Made by a program: the position numbers and the translations under genes. A DNA stretch of 32,243 bases. Origin: Candidatus Cryosericum septentrionale. Its GTDB lineage: Bacteria > Caldisericota > Caldisericia > Cryosericales > Cryosericaceae. Where the stretch lies: the NCBI RefSeq assembly GCF_003570995.1, contig NZ_QXIY01000047.1, positions 1-32,243 of the forward strand, in the 5' to 3' direction. Below, piece by piece: positions 24,615 to 32,243 of the stretch (position 1 is the stretch's first letter; the number at the start of each line of letters is the position of its first letter). The notes beneath the pieces are model-generated. The model did no database searches and was not told the DNA's origin. It saw only the letters and a list, made by a program, of their open reading frames with translations.

Positions 24615-25039
24615 GTTTCAAGCATAGAAAACTTGTTCCTTACTATATAAATATAACATTAACTTGCTATAGCCTTACGTCAGTACGTCCAAAAACATTG
24701 ATGTTTCCTTAAGAAACTGATAATGGTGGAGGATGACTCACTACCGGCACAAAAGATATTTGTAAAGGCTTGAAAAAAAATGATTCCAAGATATAAGGTA
24801 CTGTAGGTAGTGTACTGTATCTGGTCATACAGAATGGAACAACGAGAGGCCCTAATAAAGGGAGGTGAGGGGAAAGAAGATGAAGAGGAAATCTCCTTTC
24901 CGCGTTTTATACGCTTCACTCCCATGACGCCTGTTCGTATGGGATAACTCCTGGAACTATGAACATGCTTGAGAAATCTGTCAACAGGATTACAGTTGAA
25001 TGCATTTCTGAAAGTATTTGACTTCAGAACGAGGTGGAC
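24615..25039. other. intergenic region upstream of the aldolase gene
   Basis: About 425 bp, AT-rich near 24640-24670 (TATATTTATATAGT on the minus strand, a possible promoter for the DUF3825 gene). It contains the right copy of the 59-bp repeat. No gene could be supported; a 261-codon minus frame here is an antisense shadow of the aldolase. GAGG at 25031-25034 is the aldolase SD. Confidence 0.4.
24910..24968 (+). repeat. 59-bp direct repeat, right copy
   Basis: 53 of 59 bases match 18676-18734 in the same orientation. With the left copy it brackets the IS1202-like element, the kinase-RLP operon, the truncated IS and the DUF3825 gene. Confidence 0.8.
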
Positions 25040-25714
25040 ATGGGGAAGTATGAGGAAGCAAAGCAACAAGTCACTACACTCTGTCACAACCTTGTTGAAA
25101 AGGGATATCTGATGGGAACCGGCGGCAATGTTTCGGTGCGTATCCGGGGCGAGCACGCGTTCGCTATTACTCCTTCCAATTACGATTACACGATCATGAC
25201 ACCAGCAGATGTCTGCATACTTCGGTATAATCTCACAGTCCTCGAGGGAGAACGCAAACCTTCGATTGAAAGCGCTTTGCACGCCGCTATCTACGAGAAC
25301 CGACTGGATACCAACTGCGTCATTCATACACATCAGCTGTATGCCAGTGCTTTTGGGCTCACGAAGACGCCGATTCCAGCACTCTACGACGAACAAGCTC
25401 GTTTTCTCGGCAAGTCGGTTGAGATCATTAATTACGCGCCGTCGGGAACAGGATTCCTTAAGCACAATGTCGTCATACGACTAAAGAACCACTGCAATGC
25501 ATACATCCTGCAAAATCATGGTGCTTTGTGCCTTGGCCCTGATCCGGATCGCACAATGTTCAATGTGCAACTGCTCGAAAAATGCGCTGTGACGTACCTC
25601 CTTGCGATCTGTACCGAGAAGAAGATTTCGCGTATCCCGCTGCCGTTTCGCGAGGTAGCGTTTGCTATGTTGCGCAAGGATCAGAAAAAATTCGAGAATG
25701 CCAACGAGCATTAG
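25040..25714 (+). CDS. class II aldolase/adducin-family protein (FucA/AraD-like)
   Basis: 224 residues, normal length. Zinc-dependent aldolases or epimerases of this family act on sugar 1- or 5-phosphates. Visible are the phosphate-binding GTGGNVSVR (residues 26-34), ITPSNYDY, the catalytic Glu77 in KPSIESALHAAIY, zinc ligands His96 and His98 in VIHTHQLYAS, and the third His160 in LQNHGALCLG. ATG 25040 follows GAGG at 25031; the GTG two codons upstream overlaps that SD. It lies 17 bp before the PLP enzyme gene, on the same strand, and convergent to an MFS-kinase pair. FucK/FucA-like kinase-aldolase pairing is plausible; the substrate is unknown. Confidence 0.9.
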   Translation: MGKYEEAKQQVTTLCHNLVEKGYLMGTGGNVSVRIRGEHAFAITPSNYDYTIMTPADVCILRYNLTVLEGERKPSIESALHAAIYENRLDTNCVIHTHQLYASAFGLTKTPIPALYDEQARFLGKSVEIINYAPSGTGFLKHNVVIRLKNHCNAYILQNHGALCLGPDPDRTMFNVQLLEKCAVTYLLAICTEKKISRIPLPFREVAFAMLRKDQKKFENANEH

Positions 25715-25731
25715 TCAAACAGGGGGCGGCT

Positions 25732-27186
25732 ATGGCCGAAGAACAGAAGTACGCTATTTCCAAATGGCATGATACGGCAAAAATCTACGATCGTTTGCAC
25801 GCATTGATCCAGGTACCGCCGATGACGATTCGGCGCGACAAGATGAAAGAGTACCTGGACTACTTTGACACAAAATGCACCAAATCCAGAGCGTTGACTG
25901 ACGAGGCAAAGAACTACATTCCTGGTGGTGTCCAGCACAATCTGGCGTTCAACTATCCTTTCCCCATTGCAATCCAGAAAGCAACTGGTGCTTTCATCTG
26001 GGATGTCGACGGCAACCAGTACATTGACTTCCTGCAAGCTGGCGGCCCGACTGTTCTAGGCAGCAACTATGCACCAGTGCGCGAAAAGGTGGCTGAGGTC
26101 ATCAACGAATCAGGCCCAGTCACTGGCCTGTTCAGTGAATACGAGCTGAAGCTCGCAAAACTCGTCAACCGCCTTGTCCCTAGTGTTGAGATGCTGCGCA
26201 TGTTCGGGTCCGGGACAGAGTCTGTTATGGCAGCTATTCGTGCAGCACGGACGCATACCCGCAAGCGCAAGATCATCAAGGTTGGCGGAGCATACCATGG
26301 CTGGAGCGACTCGATGGTCTACGGCCTGCATATACCAGGCACGGGACGTTTCGAATCCAAAGGAATACCGATGGGCGCGACCGGCAACACAGAGGAAGTT
26401 TTTCCTAACGATCTCGCTGGGCTGCGGCGTTTGCTGATCCGTAACCGTCTGCGTGGTGGCACGGCGGCCGTCATCGTGGAACCTGTGGGGCCTGAAAGTG
26501 GAACGCGCCCTGTGTACAAGGACTACAACCAGAAGGTGCGTGAGCTTTGTGACGAGTTCGGCGCACTTCTTATCTTTGACGAGGTTGTGACCGGGTTCCG
26601 GCTAGGAATGGGCTGTGCTCAGGGTTACTTCGGCGTCAAACCGGATCTGACGGTCTTTGGCAAATGCATCACTGGTGGTTACCCGATGGCTGGTGGGCTT
26701 GGTGGACGACGCGACGTCATGATGCATCTTTCAGCCGGGATCGGTGGCACAGGAGAACACGCTTACGTCGGTGGCACACTGACGGCCAATCCATTGTCAT
26801 GCGCTGCAGGGTACTTCGCTCTGACAGAAATGGAACGTACCAACGCACCGGTTATCGCTGGGCGTGCAGGGGATCGTCTGACCAAAGGGTTACAGGAGAT
26901 CGTCGAGCGGCGCAAACTGCCGTTTGTCGCGTACAATCAAGGTTCCATCGTGCATCTTGAAACAGCGGGCGTCATGCTGCTCGATTTCCGTCACCCACTC
27001 CAGCTGGCCAAGGAGCTCAAGCCCCGAAACCACATGATGCAGGAGATGGGTGCCGCCTACATGAGCCAGGGCATCATCACCCTCGCTGGCAGCCGCATGT
27101 ACACCAGTATGGCTGATACCGATGAAATCATTGATGATGCGCTCCGGCGCTTTGATGTCATTCTGGGAAGTGTCGAAGGTACCTAA
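25732..27186 (+). CDS. class III PLP enzyme (glutamate-1-semialdehyde aminomutase-like)
   Basis: 484 residues, of which the first 50 are an N-terminal extension compared with HemL. Fold-type I class III marks are clear: NYIPGGVQHN, FGSGTESVMAAIRAAR with the phosphate-binding SGT (160-162), GGAYHGWSD, EPVGPESG, LIFDEVVTGFR with Asp283, and the PLP Lys311 in TVFGKCITGGYPMAG. It could be an aminotransferase, aminomutase or epimerase. It is unlikely to be true HemL: no tetrapyrrole genes are near, and it is joined to a sugar aldolase. ATG 25732 follows AGGGGGCGG. It may process the aldehyde product of the aldolase, which is speculation. A hairpin terminator follows. Confidence 0.88.
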   Translation: MAEEQKYAISKWHDTAKIYDRLHALIQVPPMTIRRDKMKEYLDYFDTKCTKSRALTDEAKNYIPGGVQHNLAFNYPFPIAIQKATGAFIWDVDGNQYIDFLQAGGPTVLGSNYAPVREKVAEVINESGPVTGLFSEYELKLAKLVNRLVPSVEMLRMFGSGTESVMAAIRAARTHTRKRKIIKVGGAYHGWSDSMVYGLHIPGTGRFESKGIPMGATGNTEEVFPNDLAGLRRLLIRNRLRGGTAAVIVEPVGPESGTRPVYKDYNQKVRELCDEFGALLIFDEVVTGFRLGMGCAQGYFGVKPDLTVFGKCITGGYPMAGGLGGRRDVMMHLSAGIGGTGEHAYVGGTLTANPLSCAAGYFALTEMERTNAPVIAGRAGDRLTKGLQEIVERRKLPFVAYNQGSIVHLETAGVMLLDFRHPLQLAKELKPRNHMMQEMGAAYMSQGIITLAGSRMYTSMADTDEIIDDALRRFDVILGSVEGT

Positions 27187-27202
27187 CGCATAGGAAGATG
27201 GC

Positions 27203-27234
27203 AAAGGGGTAGGCCTGCACAGGCCTACCCCTTT
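27203..27234. terminator. bidirectional terminator between convergent genes
   Basis: A perfect 15-bp inverted repeat (AAAGGGGTAGGCCTG and its complement) with two bases in the centre, followed by TTTG on the plus strand and preceded by GCAAA, so U-rich in both directions. It lies 17 bp after the PLP enzyme stop and 21 bp from the kinase stop on the other strand. Confidence 0.88.
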
Positions 27235-27254
27235 GTTCATTTCTGTTGCTCGCT

Positions 27255-28835
27255 TTACGGATTCATCTCGCGGTAGAGGTCTTTGGTCTGGTGATAATAC
27301 TCAACGAATTCCTTGAAGGTCTTATCATAGAGAGCACGGTGTTCCGGTAGAGGTGTGTATTCCCTGGAAATGGCTGTGTACCGCGCAGCGTCTTCAAATT
27401 TCATATATCCTAGTGCTTCAGCAGCGATAAATGCTGCTCCGCGCGCGTTCACCTCGATAGGGTCAGCCACCTGACGGATGGCAACATTAAGCACGTCTGC
27501 AAAGATCTGGCACCAGATGTTGGACTTGGCTCCTCCACCAACAATGTTGAGAGATGTTACCTTGCGCCCTAAGAACTTCTCGCCCGGTCCAAGCATCCAC
27601 CGTGTATTGAGAGCGACACCTTCCAGGAAGGCGCGAATAATGTCCTCCCGACTGTTTTCCAGGGAAAGATTGAAGATGGATGCGCGCACATGACGATCTT
27701 CGATAGGAGACCGTTCGCCGTAGATCCATGGCGTGTAGATGACGCCATTGCTTCCAGCCGGGACCTGCTCTGCAATGTGATCCATGATCTCATACACGTC
27801 GGGTGCCTGTTCCTCGCGCAGCAGCTTGTCCTTGTGATAGAGAATCTTGTCGCGCAGGAAGGTCAGGTTGCCGCCTGCTGTCGTCTGCAAAATCGTCATC
27901 AGGTACTTTCCTGGGATGGCACAAGGCACCGAAGCAAGCGAGTTCACGACATCTGTTTTCATAAAGGGCACGTGCGCAGCAATCCAGGACGACGTCCCAA
28001 TGTACAGATGCCCCTCGTAGTCGCGTACGGCTCCCGAACCAATGGCCGCCGATGTTGTGTCGATGGACCCCGCTACCACCCGGACACCGGGCTTGAGCCC
28101 CAACTCACGTGCAACGTCCGGTTTCAGTTCGCCCAACACGGAGTCACAGGGAACGATCTCAGGGAATTTGTCAGCATCGATACCGGAATTCCTTATCAGT
28201 GCCGGTGAATAGACAACATGTGCCGAATTGCGATTATCTGTGACCCAGGAAGTCAGAATAGAATCGGGCGTGGCAGCAAACCGTCCGCAAAGGCGCATGT
28301 TCATGTAATCCGGAACATTCAGGAATTTGAACGTTTTTGCATAAACGTCCGGAAACACGTCCCGAATAAAGAGCATATGCGCTGATGGATCTTTGCCAGA
28401 CAAGGACGGCGCGCCGCCGGTCAACTTGACCCAGCGCAGCAAGCGGATGGGGTCATATCCAGCGACATTGACTGGCCCGCGCGTGATCTGCTCGAGATAT
28501 TTGGCCCCACGCATGTCCATCCACAACACACAGTTCATCAATTCCTTGCCGTCCCTGTCCACCGGCACGGTGCCCTCTCCCTGGGTTGAGCAACAAACAC
28601 CAACAATGTCCTCCACAGGAACAAGTTTCTTGTGCATCAACTTGCCGGCAGTTGTCAGGAATGCATTCCACCAATCCTCCGGATCCTGTTCCGCCCCGCC
28701 ACCTGGCAAGACATGCAGAGGCACTTCCTGAAATTCCCATCCCGCAAAAACACCGGTCACGGAAACCAGCGCTGTCTTGCACCCCGACGTCCCCAAATCA
28801 ACGGCGAGGATATATGGTTCGGCGTGCCTTTTCAT
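27255..28835 (-). CDS. FGGY-family carbohydrate kinase (MFS-linked)
   Basis: 526 residues. Phosphate loop YILAVDLGTSGCKTALV (Asp13), metal/catalytic Asp259 in VVAGSIDTTSAAIGSG, and adenosine motif LNIVGGGAKSNIWCQI are all intact. The nearest general description is xylulokinase-like. It shares EQDPEDWWNA and YTPWIYGERSPIEDR with the RLP-linked kinase at 21667-23217, so both belong to one subfamily. Its ATG overlaps the MFS stop by four bases (ATGA), meaning that the imported sugar is probably phosphorylated by this enzyme. It converges on the aldolase/PLP enzyme operon, whose aldolase could cleave the product. Confidence 0.92.
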   Translation of the reverse strand: MKRHAEPYILAVDLGTSGCKTALVSVTGVFAGWEFQEVPLHVLPGGGAEQDPEDWWNAFLTTAGKLMHKKLVPVEDIVGVCCSTQGEGTVPVDRDGKELMNCVLWMDMRGAKYLEQITRGPVNVAGYDPIRLLRWVKLTGGAPSLSGKDPSAHMLFIRDVFPDVYAKTFKFLNVPDYMNMRLCGRFAATPDSILTSWVTDNRNSAHVVYSPALIRNSGIDADKFPEIVPCDSVLGELKPDVARELGLKPGVRVVAGSIDTTSAAIGSGAVRDYEGHLYIGTSSWIAAHVPFMKTDVVNSLASVPCAIPGKYLMTILQTTAGGNLTFLRDKILYHKDKLLREEQAPDVYEIMDHIAEQVPAGSNGVIYTPWIYGERSPIEDRHVRASIFNLSLENSREDIIRAFLEGVALNTRWMLGPGEKFLGRKVTSLNIVGGGAKSNIWCQIFADVLNVAIRQVADPIEVNARGAAFIAAEALGYMKFEDAARYTAISREYTPLPEHRALYDKTFKEFVEYYHQTKDLYREMNP

Positions 28836-30061
28836 GTTGTCATCTCCGCGCTAACGTGTGCGACATCCGGGTCCTTCAGGCGAGCGACGATAAACGCGCA
28901 GATGATGAGCAGGAACACCGCAAAGAGCAGCGAAAGGGTAAAGGAGCCGTCCTTCGTGCGCATGGCCTCCATGACATACACGTAGACAACGGCGGCCTGG
29001 CCGAAGAGCTGGATCAACCCGTTGGATGTTCCCTCTGGTGTCGGATAGGTAATCTCGGCGGCATACTCCATGCCCACCGGGCTCAGGCTGATGAGGAAGA
29101 ACCCAAGTTCAAAGGCCGATGCCATGAGCAGCCAGACAGGTCGTGCAAACGTAACGCCGATGAGACCAGGAATCGCACCGAGCACGCCGATCATAAGGTA
29201 CTTGCGACGTTTGTGCTGTTTGTCTGAAAACGCAGGGATCACGACGGCACCGATGATTCCTCCGACAAGCATAAGGGCGCCGAGCGTCCCCGCCTGCTCC
29301 GGGCTAAACCCGCGCGGTCGGATGATGGGTTCCACCCAGGTTGACAGGCCATTGAAGAGCCCCAGTGCGATGAAGCAGATAACCAGGAACATCCAGAACA
29401 TTCTGTTTTTGAGAGCATTCTTGAGGCCGTCCAGCATGAGCGCACGCGTCTCCTGCCCTGCCGGGCATGGCGGTGTCGCCGGTTTCTCACGCGCCAGCAG
29501 GATGAAGAGTACCGATGAGAAAGCGGCCAGAATACCGTATAGTAACTGAACACGCGCGATGGACACGCTCTGGGTCAGAATTGGTGTCAGGACCATGCCG
29601 ATTGCTGTTCCGACAAGTGATGCCAGTGTCACCAGTCCGACCGCCGTGGCACGGAATTCGAGATCGAACCATTTAGCCGGAACGGTTGTCCAGGCGTTGA
29701 GGAGAAAAGGCTGCGCGACAGCGATGCCGATGGTCGAAGCCAGGACGAGGCTGTACCGGGCTCCCGCCAGTCCTCGAAGGATACCAAATACGCCCATCAA
29801 AACGGCGCCGATACTAACAGCCTTGTGAAAACCCCACGTGTCGATCACCCACGAAACCGGAATGGACAGTGGAATGAAGGCGATCATGAACATCATTGAT
29901 AACAGCCCAATGTTGAGATCGGTTACTCCATAGAACTTTGCCGCCGGCCCCGTAATCGGAGAATAACTGATCCACAACATCTGAATGGTAATATTGATGA
30001 ACATAAACACCACCAGCACAACCCAGCGGTAGCCATACACGCGAAACGTTGGCCTGTCCAT
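28832..30061 (-). CDS. MFS transporter (FLVCR-like branch)
   Basis: 409 residues from ATG 30061, which has GGGGGAG five bases upstream; an in-frame extension to 30127 lacks an SD. About 12 membrane helices are visible, starting RWVVLVVFMFINITIQMLWI. Loop 2-3 is SWVIDTWGFHKAVSIGA, and a cytoplasmic gap near residues 190-210 (REKPATPPCPAGQE) separates the halves. The C-terminal segment AEITYPTPEGTSNGLIQLFGQ is characteristic of FLVCR/DIRC2-like MFS members. These carry small organic solutes or vitamins in other organisms. Co-transcription with a sugar kinase suggests uptake of that kinase's substrate. Confidence 0.88.
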   Translation of the reverse strand: MDRPTFRVYGYRWVVLVVFMFINITIQMLWISYSPITGPAAKFYGVTDLNIGLLSMMFMIAFIPLSIPVSWVIDTWGFHKAVSIGAVLMGVFGILRGLAGARYSLVLASTIGIAVAQPFLLNAWTTVPAKWFDLEFRATAVGLVTLASLVGTAIGMVLTPILTQSVSIARVQLLYGILAAFSSVLFILLAREKPATPPCPAGQETRALMLDGLKNALKNRMFWMFLVICFIALGLFNGLSTWVEPIIRPRGFSPEQAGTLGALMLVGGIIGAVVIPAFSDKQHKRRKYLMIGVLGAIPGLIGVTFARPVWLLMASAFELGFFLISLSPVGMEYAAEITYPTPEGTSNGLIQLFGQAAVVYVYVMEAMRTKDGSFTLSLLFAVFLLIICAFIVARLKDPDVAHVSAEMTT

Positions 30062-30473
30062 ATCATCTCCCCCGCGATTGATTTTCTCTTCTTCCCAAGT
30101 ATTACTCAACTTGTCGAAAAAGTACAATCCAAGAGAACATCGGTAGGATCTGGTTGCTGTGGCGCCGTTCTATGATTCAGAGAGAACGTCCAGTTAATGA
30201 GCCACAACCAGGTCATATCATGGTGCCAGCAAACATTCAGTCGCACAGCTTCGTCAGGAGTCTCACATAGGACAATGTTCCCTCTGGGGGCACCGACGGG
30301 CAGGACAAGCTTTCTCTACATTATGGGTTCAGCCGCTCGCGGTTGGGTTTGGCGATGGGCTGCGCGTCCAGATAAGCCATGTCCAAAGAGAAGACCGTGC
30401 GGGTCAGATAGGCTTGGGTCTTGGCATCTTCTTCAACGACAAGGGCAAGATCGGCCTTTCCTGATGCGCAAGG
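30062..30473. other. intergenic region left of the APH-like gene
   Basis: About 410 bp. A possible promoter for the MFS gene on the minus strand is TTGTAC (30127-30122), 17 bases, TAATAC (30104-30099), a weak match. A plus frame ending near 30470 (VGFGDGLRVQISHV and later GLGIFFNDKGKIGLS) looks somewhat protein-like and may be the tail of a lost gene; no start or SD is seen. Confidence 0.35.
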
Positions 30474-30645
30474 CATCACGCCAGTCCCATCCTTCGCGCA
30501 TCAAGCGCGGTCACAAAGGTTCGCCAGACCTGTAGTCGAGCTTCAGACAACCAGGTAGACGGAGAGGGAGCGGAACCAGTCCAGACGCTCGCGGTCGACG
30601 GCGTCGAGCCCGTACGCATTCAGGAACAACTGCTGACCGGCGGGG
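30474..30645. repeat. direct repeat R: 3' end of the intact APH-like gene
   Basis: Roughly 88% like 18345-18515 in the same orientation. It includes the last ~33 codons of the APH-like gene and about 60 bp beyond its stop. With the left copy it bounds a ~12-kb island. Confidence 0.85.
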
Positions 30646-31445
30646 TCCAGATACCCGAACATCGTTGCGAGGTCGTACCATGGGTCGCCGACGTCTGTGA
30701 AGGACCAGTCCAGCACGGACGTGATCCGCTCTCCATCCAGCAGGACGTTCTTGGGTCGGAAGTCGCCGTGGAGGACCGCAACAACGCCAGGCTTGGGACA
30801 GGACGCCCTCAGGCGCTCAAGTTCCTTGACGGGGTCACCCGCAATGCCCTTGGCCCGGAATTCGGCCCTGCTCATCACCTTTTCCTGCAGATGGCGCTCG
30901 GCCCAGAGCAGCTGCCCGTCGACGCACTCCCGCCAGCTCACCGTGCCGACCGGCAGATGGTGCAACGTCGACAGCATGGAGCCCATGGCGATGGCGATAC
31001 GGTCACGATCGTCGCTGGAACCGGTCTCACGCAAAACGTCGGTCGCAGAGCGACCGGCAGCGTGCTCCATCAACAGGAACCCGAGAGGCCGGCTCTGGAC
31101 ATGGACAAGGGGCTTCGGCACGGGGATCTCCGTTCCATGGAGCAGCTTCAGCACTTCATATTCGAGGGCGAGCTCCTGCATGCGATAGGCTCCGCGGGCG
31201 ACCTTGAGCACGAAGCGCCGCTCCGACGCGTTCTGCAGCAACAGCACCAGCCCGCATCTGCCATGGTACGGGGACGACCTGTGCACCACCGGTCCGGTCA
31301 CTGCGAGCACCTGAGCAGGGATTCGTAACGTCATCGGATCCAGGCTCGTCGGCGGCAGGCGTTCGGCAGGTGTAAGGCCGCATGTGATGGACCTGATGCG
31401 TGGCTGTATGGACTCGGTCGTGCCTGAATCGATGGCGCGTTTCAT
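30543..31445 (-). CDS. aminoglycoside phosphotransferase (APH)-family kinase
   Basis: 300 residues of the protein-kinase-like APH superfamily, which phosphorylate small molecules such as choline, homoserine or aminoglycosides. The nucleotide Lys81 is in RRFVLKVARG, the catalytic loop is VLHGDFRPKNVLL (His226, Asp228, Asn233), and the metal-binding Asp246 is in SVLDWSFTDVGDPWYDLA. The GFLLMEHAAGRS hinge is typical. The C terminus ends soon after the DPWYDLA helix region, slightly short. The N-terminal 40 residues are not conserved, so ATG 31445 may be too early; no strong SD is seen. Function unknown; resistance should not be assumed. Its 3' end is the repeated sequence found also at 18345-18515. 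Confidence 0.85.
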   Translation of the reverse strand: MKRAIDSGTTESIQPRIRSITCGLTPAERLPPTSLDPMTLRIPAQVLAVTGPVVHRSSPYHGRCGLVLLLQNASERRFVLKVARGAYRMQELALEYEVLKLLHGTEIPVPKPLVHVQSRPLGFLLMEHAAGRSATDVLRETGSSDDRDRIAIAMGSMLSTLHHLPVGTVSWRECVDGQLLWAERHLQEKVMSRAEFRAKGIAGDPVKELERLRASCPKPGVVAVLHGDFRPKNVLLDGERITSVLDWSFTDVGDPWYDLATMFGYLDPAGQQLFLNAYGLDAVDRERLDWFRSLSVYLVV

Positions 31446-31503
31446 ACGTATATGATACCATCATTTGGTGTATTGAACAAACCACTCTGGCGGCGTATGG
31501 ATG

Positions 31504-31538
31504 CCGGCAGGCCCCTGTTCCGCCAGAGGTCTGCCGGT
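31504..31538. terminator. weak hairpin between the APH-like and ABC-2 permease genes
   Basis: A 7-bp stem CCGGCAG / CTGCCGG with a 21-base loop, 14 bp past the ABC-2 permease stop. There is no T-run, so termination is uncertain. Confidence 0.3.
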
Positions 31539-31551
31539 GTGGTATCGCCTC

Positions 31552-32243
31552 CTACAGGTTGAGCTTGTGGTCCATGAGCCAGGACGTGATGGCAAACGCC
31601 AGCACACCGAGCATGACAAACATCAGCGGAGAGACCAGCGGAAACTGAACCGGCTGCGTCCCTGCTCCAAGGATCGGCAGATTTTGCCAGGGACTCAGGC
31701 TGAGGTTGATCCCGTTGAACCTCATTTCCAGCATGGAACCGAGTCGTGCGCTCGACCAGAGCACCGTGATGACGACGAGCGTAGAGAAGACGCTTCCGAG
31801 ATGCTTCTTCGAGTTGGTGAGCGTCTTGCCGAACGTCACGCCGAAGAACATGATCGTCATGAAGCTGACAATCACCGCTAGGACGCCGAGGCACATCACC
31901 CAGTAGTCGCCAGTCAGCAGGAACCTGCCGACGTAGGGCCGTATCTCCTGAGCGAGTCCCGGGGCAAGGTACGCGAGCACGATGACACTCGTCATGCCAC
32001 CCAGGAGGGTCATGACCGTGTCGACCACAAGCAGCACGATACGCGAACCCAGGACCTCTGCTCCGCGGAGTGGCAGGCCGAAGACGAGGTACCCGGTGTC
32101 GCCATAGAGGTCTTGGGTATATGTGACGATGTTGATGACCGTCATGACCGCGTAGAACAATACCCAGAAGTAGGCTATCATCCACAGAAAGCCCATCGAA
32201 ACATGCGCTGACTGCGCTGGGTCCTGCTTCCAGATAAAGCGGG
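31552..32243 (-). CDS. ABC-2 type transporter permease (partial at window edge)
   Basis: The frame is open to the right edge (RFIWKQDPAQSAHVSMGFLWM at the edge side), so the 5' end is missing. At least 230 residues with six hydrophobic segments, including IAYFWVLFYAVMTVINIVTY, VVDTVMTLLGGMTSVIVLAYL, LGVLAVIVSFMTIMFFGVTFG and a last helix LMFVMLGVLAFAITSWLM. GYLVFGLPLRGAEVLGSRI is typical of the coupling loop of ABC-2/bacitracin-type permeases (the L-P-x-x-x-x-x-x-G/L-x-S-K/R pattern). It probably exports a peptide, drug or lipid with an ATPase encoded outside the window. Confidence 0.75.
   Translation of the reverse strand, partial: RFIWKQDPAQSAHVSMGFLWMIAYFWVLFYAVMTVINIVTYTQDLYGDTGYLVFGLPLRGAEVLGSRIVLLVVDTVMTLLGGMTSVIVLAYLAPGLAQEIRPYVGRFLLTGDYWVMCLGVLAVIVSFMTIMFFGVTFGKTLTNSKKHLGSVFSTLVVITVLWSSARLGSMLEMRFNGINLSLSPWQNLPILGAGTQPVQFPLVSPLMFVMLGVLAFAITSWLMDHKLNL

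Noticed and set aside
24680..25465. 261-codon minus-strand frame overlapping the aldolase
   Set aside because: Antisense shadow of the aldolase, which has clear zinc and catalytic motifs; the minus frame has none.
25732..27186. hemL (glutamate-1-semialdehyde aminomutase)
   Set aside because: Similar fold and motifs, but an extra 50-residue N terminus and a sugar-catabolic operon without tetrapyrrole genes argue against it.
30543..31445. MtnK (methylthioribose kinase), to link with the RLP in methionine salvage
   Set aside because: The protein is too short for MtnK and has generic APH motifs; it is bounded by the island repeat and not part of the RLP operon.
1..32243. CRISPR arrays, tRNA or rRNA genes, phage integrase
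   Set aside because: No regularly spaced repeats, cloverleaf genes or recombinase of tyrosine or serine type were seen in the window.

Overview
The window looks like a chromosomal segment of an uncultured, probably anaerobic bacterium. It is a GC-rich backbone into which at least two AT-richer, IS-bracketed metabolic cassettes have been placed. I cannot fix the taxon from sequence alone. The mixture of a GC-rich backbone, thermophile-like ABC sugar genes and many decayed IS elements would fit an uncultured lineage such as Caldisericota/Cryosericota, but that is only a guess.

Layout. (a) 1-419: 5' part of an ABC exporter on the minus strand, cut by the window edge. (b) 509-1815: a decayed IS1202-like IS with terminal inverted repeats. 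(c) 1934-7760: an AT-rich ribose-type operon, rbsK-rbsD-rbsC-rbsB-rbsA-rbsC2, with two different permease genes. (d) 7766-8833: a decayed IS30 element. (e) 9070-11587: a base-excision-repair operon (endonuclease III-like glycosylase, radical SAM protein, endonuclease IV). (f) 11655-18298: backbone genes. These are a MetK homologue lacking its central domain, a lipoprotein of the sulfite-oxidase/YedY molybdopterin fold, a nitrilase-fold protein without its catalytic cysteine, an orphan three-gene operon whose first and third genes are paralogues, an AEC permease and a GNAT acetyltransferase. (g) 18345-30645: a roughly 12-kb island between two ~170-bp direct repeats that match the 3' end of an aminoglycoside-phosphotransferase-like (APH) gene. 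The intact APH gene lies at 30543-31445. (h) 31552-32243: a partial ABC-2 permease.

The island is nested. Inside the APH repeats is a 59-bp direct repeat (18676-18734 and 24910-24968). Inside that is an inverted pair of IS1202-like ends (18735-20232 complete but decayed; 23325-23643 truncated). They bracket a minus-strand operon of an FGGY sugar kinase, a RuBisCO-like protein (RLP) and the first ~25 codons of a nitroreductase-like gene cut by the IS. To the right are a frameshifted DUF3825-type gene and a second metabolic cluster: a class II aldolase plus a HemL-like class III PLP enzyme on the plus strand, converging on an MFS transporter plus a second FGGY kinase on the minus strand. A perfect bidirectional hairpin terminator separates the two pairs.

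How the genes may work together. The rbs operon should import and phosphorylate ribose or a similar sugar. The island looks like a carbohydrate-use locus: MFS uptake, FGGY phosphorylation and class II aldolase cleavage (FucK/FucA-like logic), with a PLP enzyme of unknown role. Next to it sits a separately mobile kinase-RLP module in which the kinase plausibly makes the sugar phosphate that the RLP enolises. The kinase-RLP module is the best candidate for an undescribed pathway. Substrates are not known, and all pathway statements are inference.
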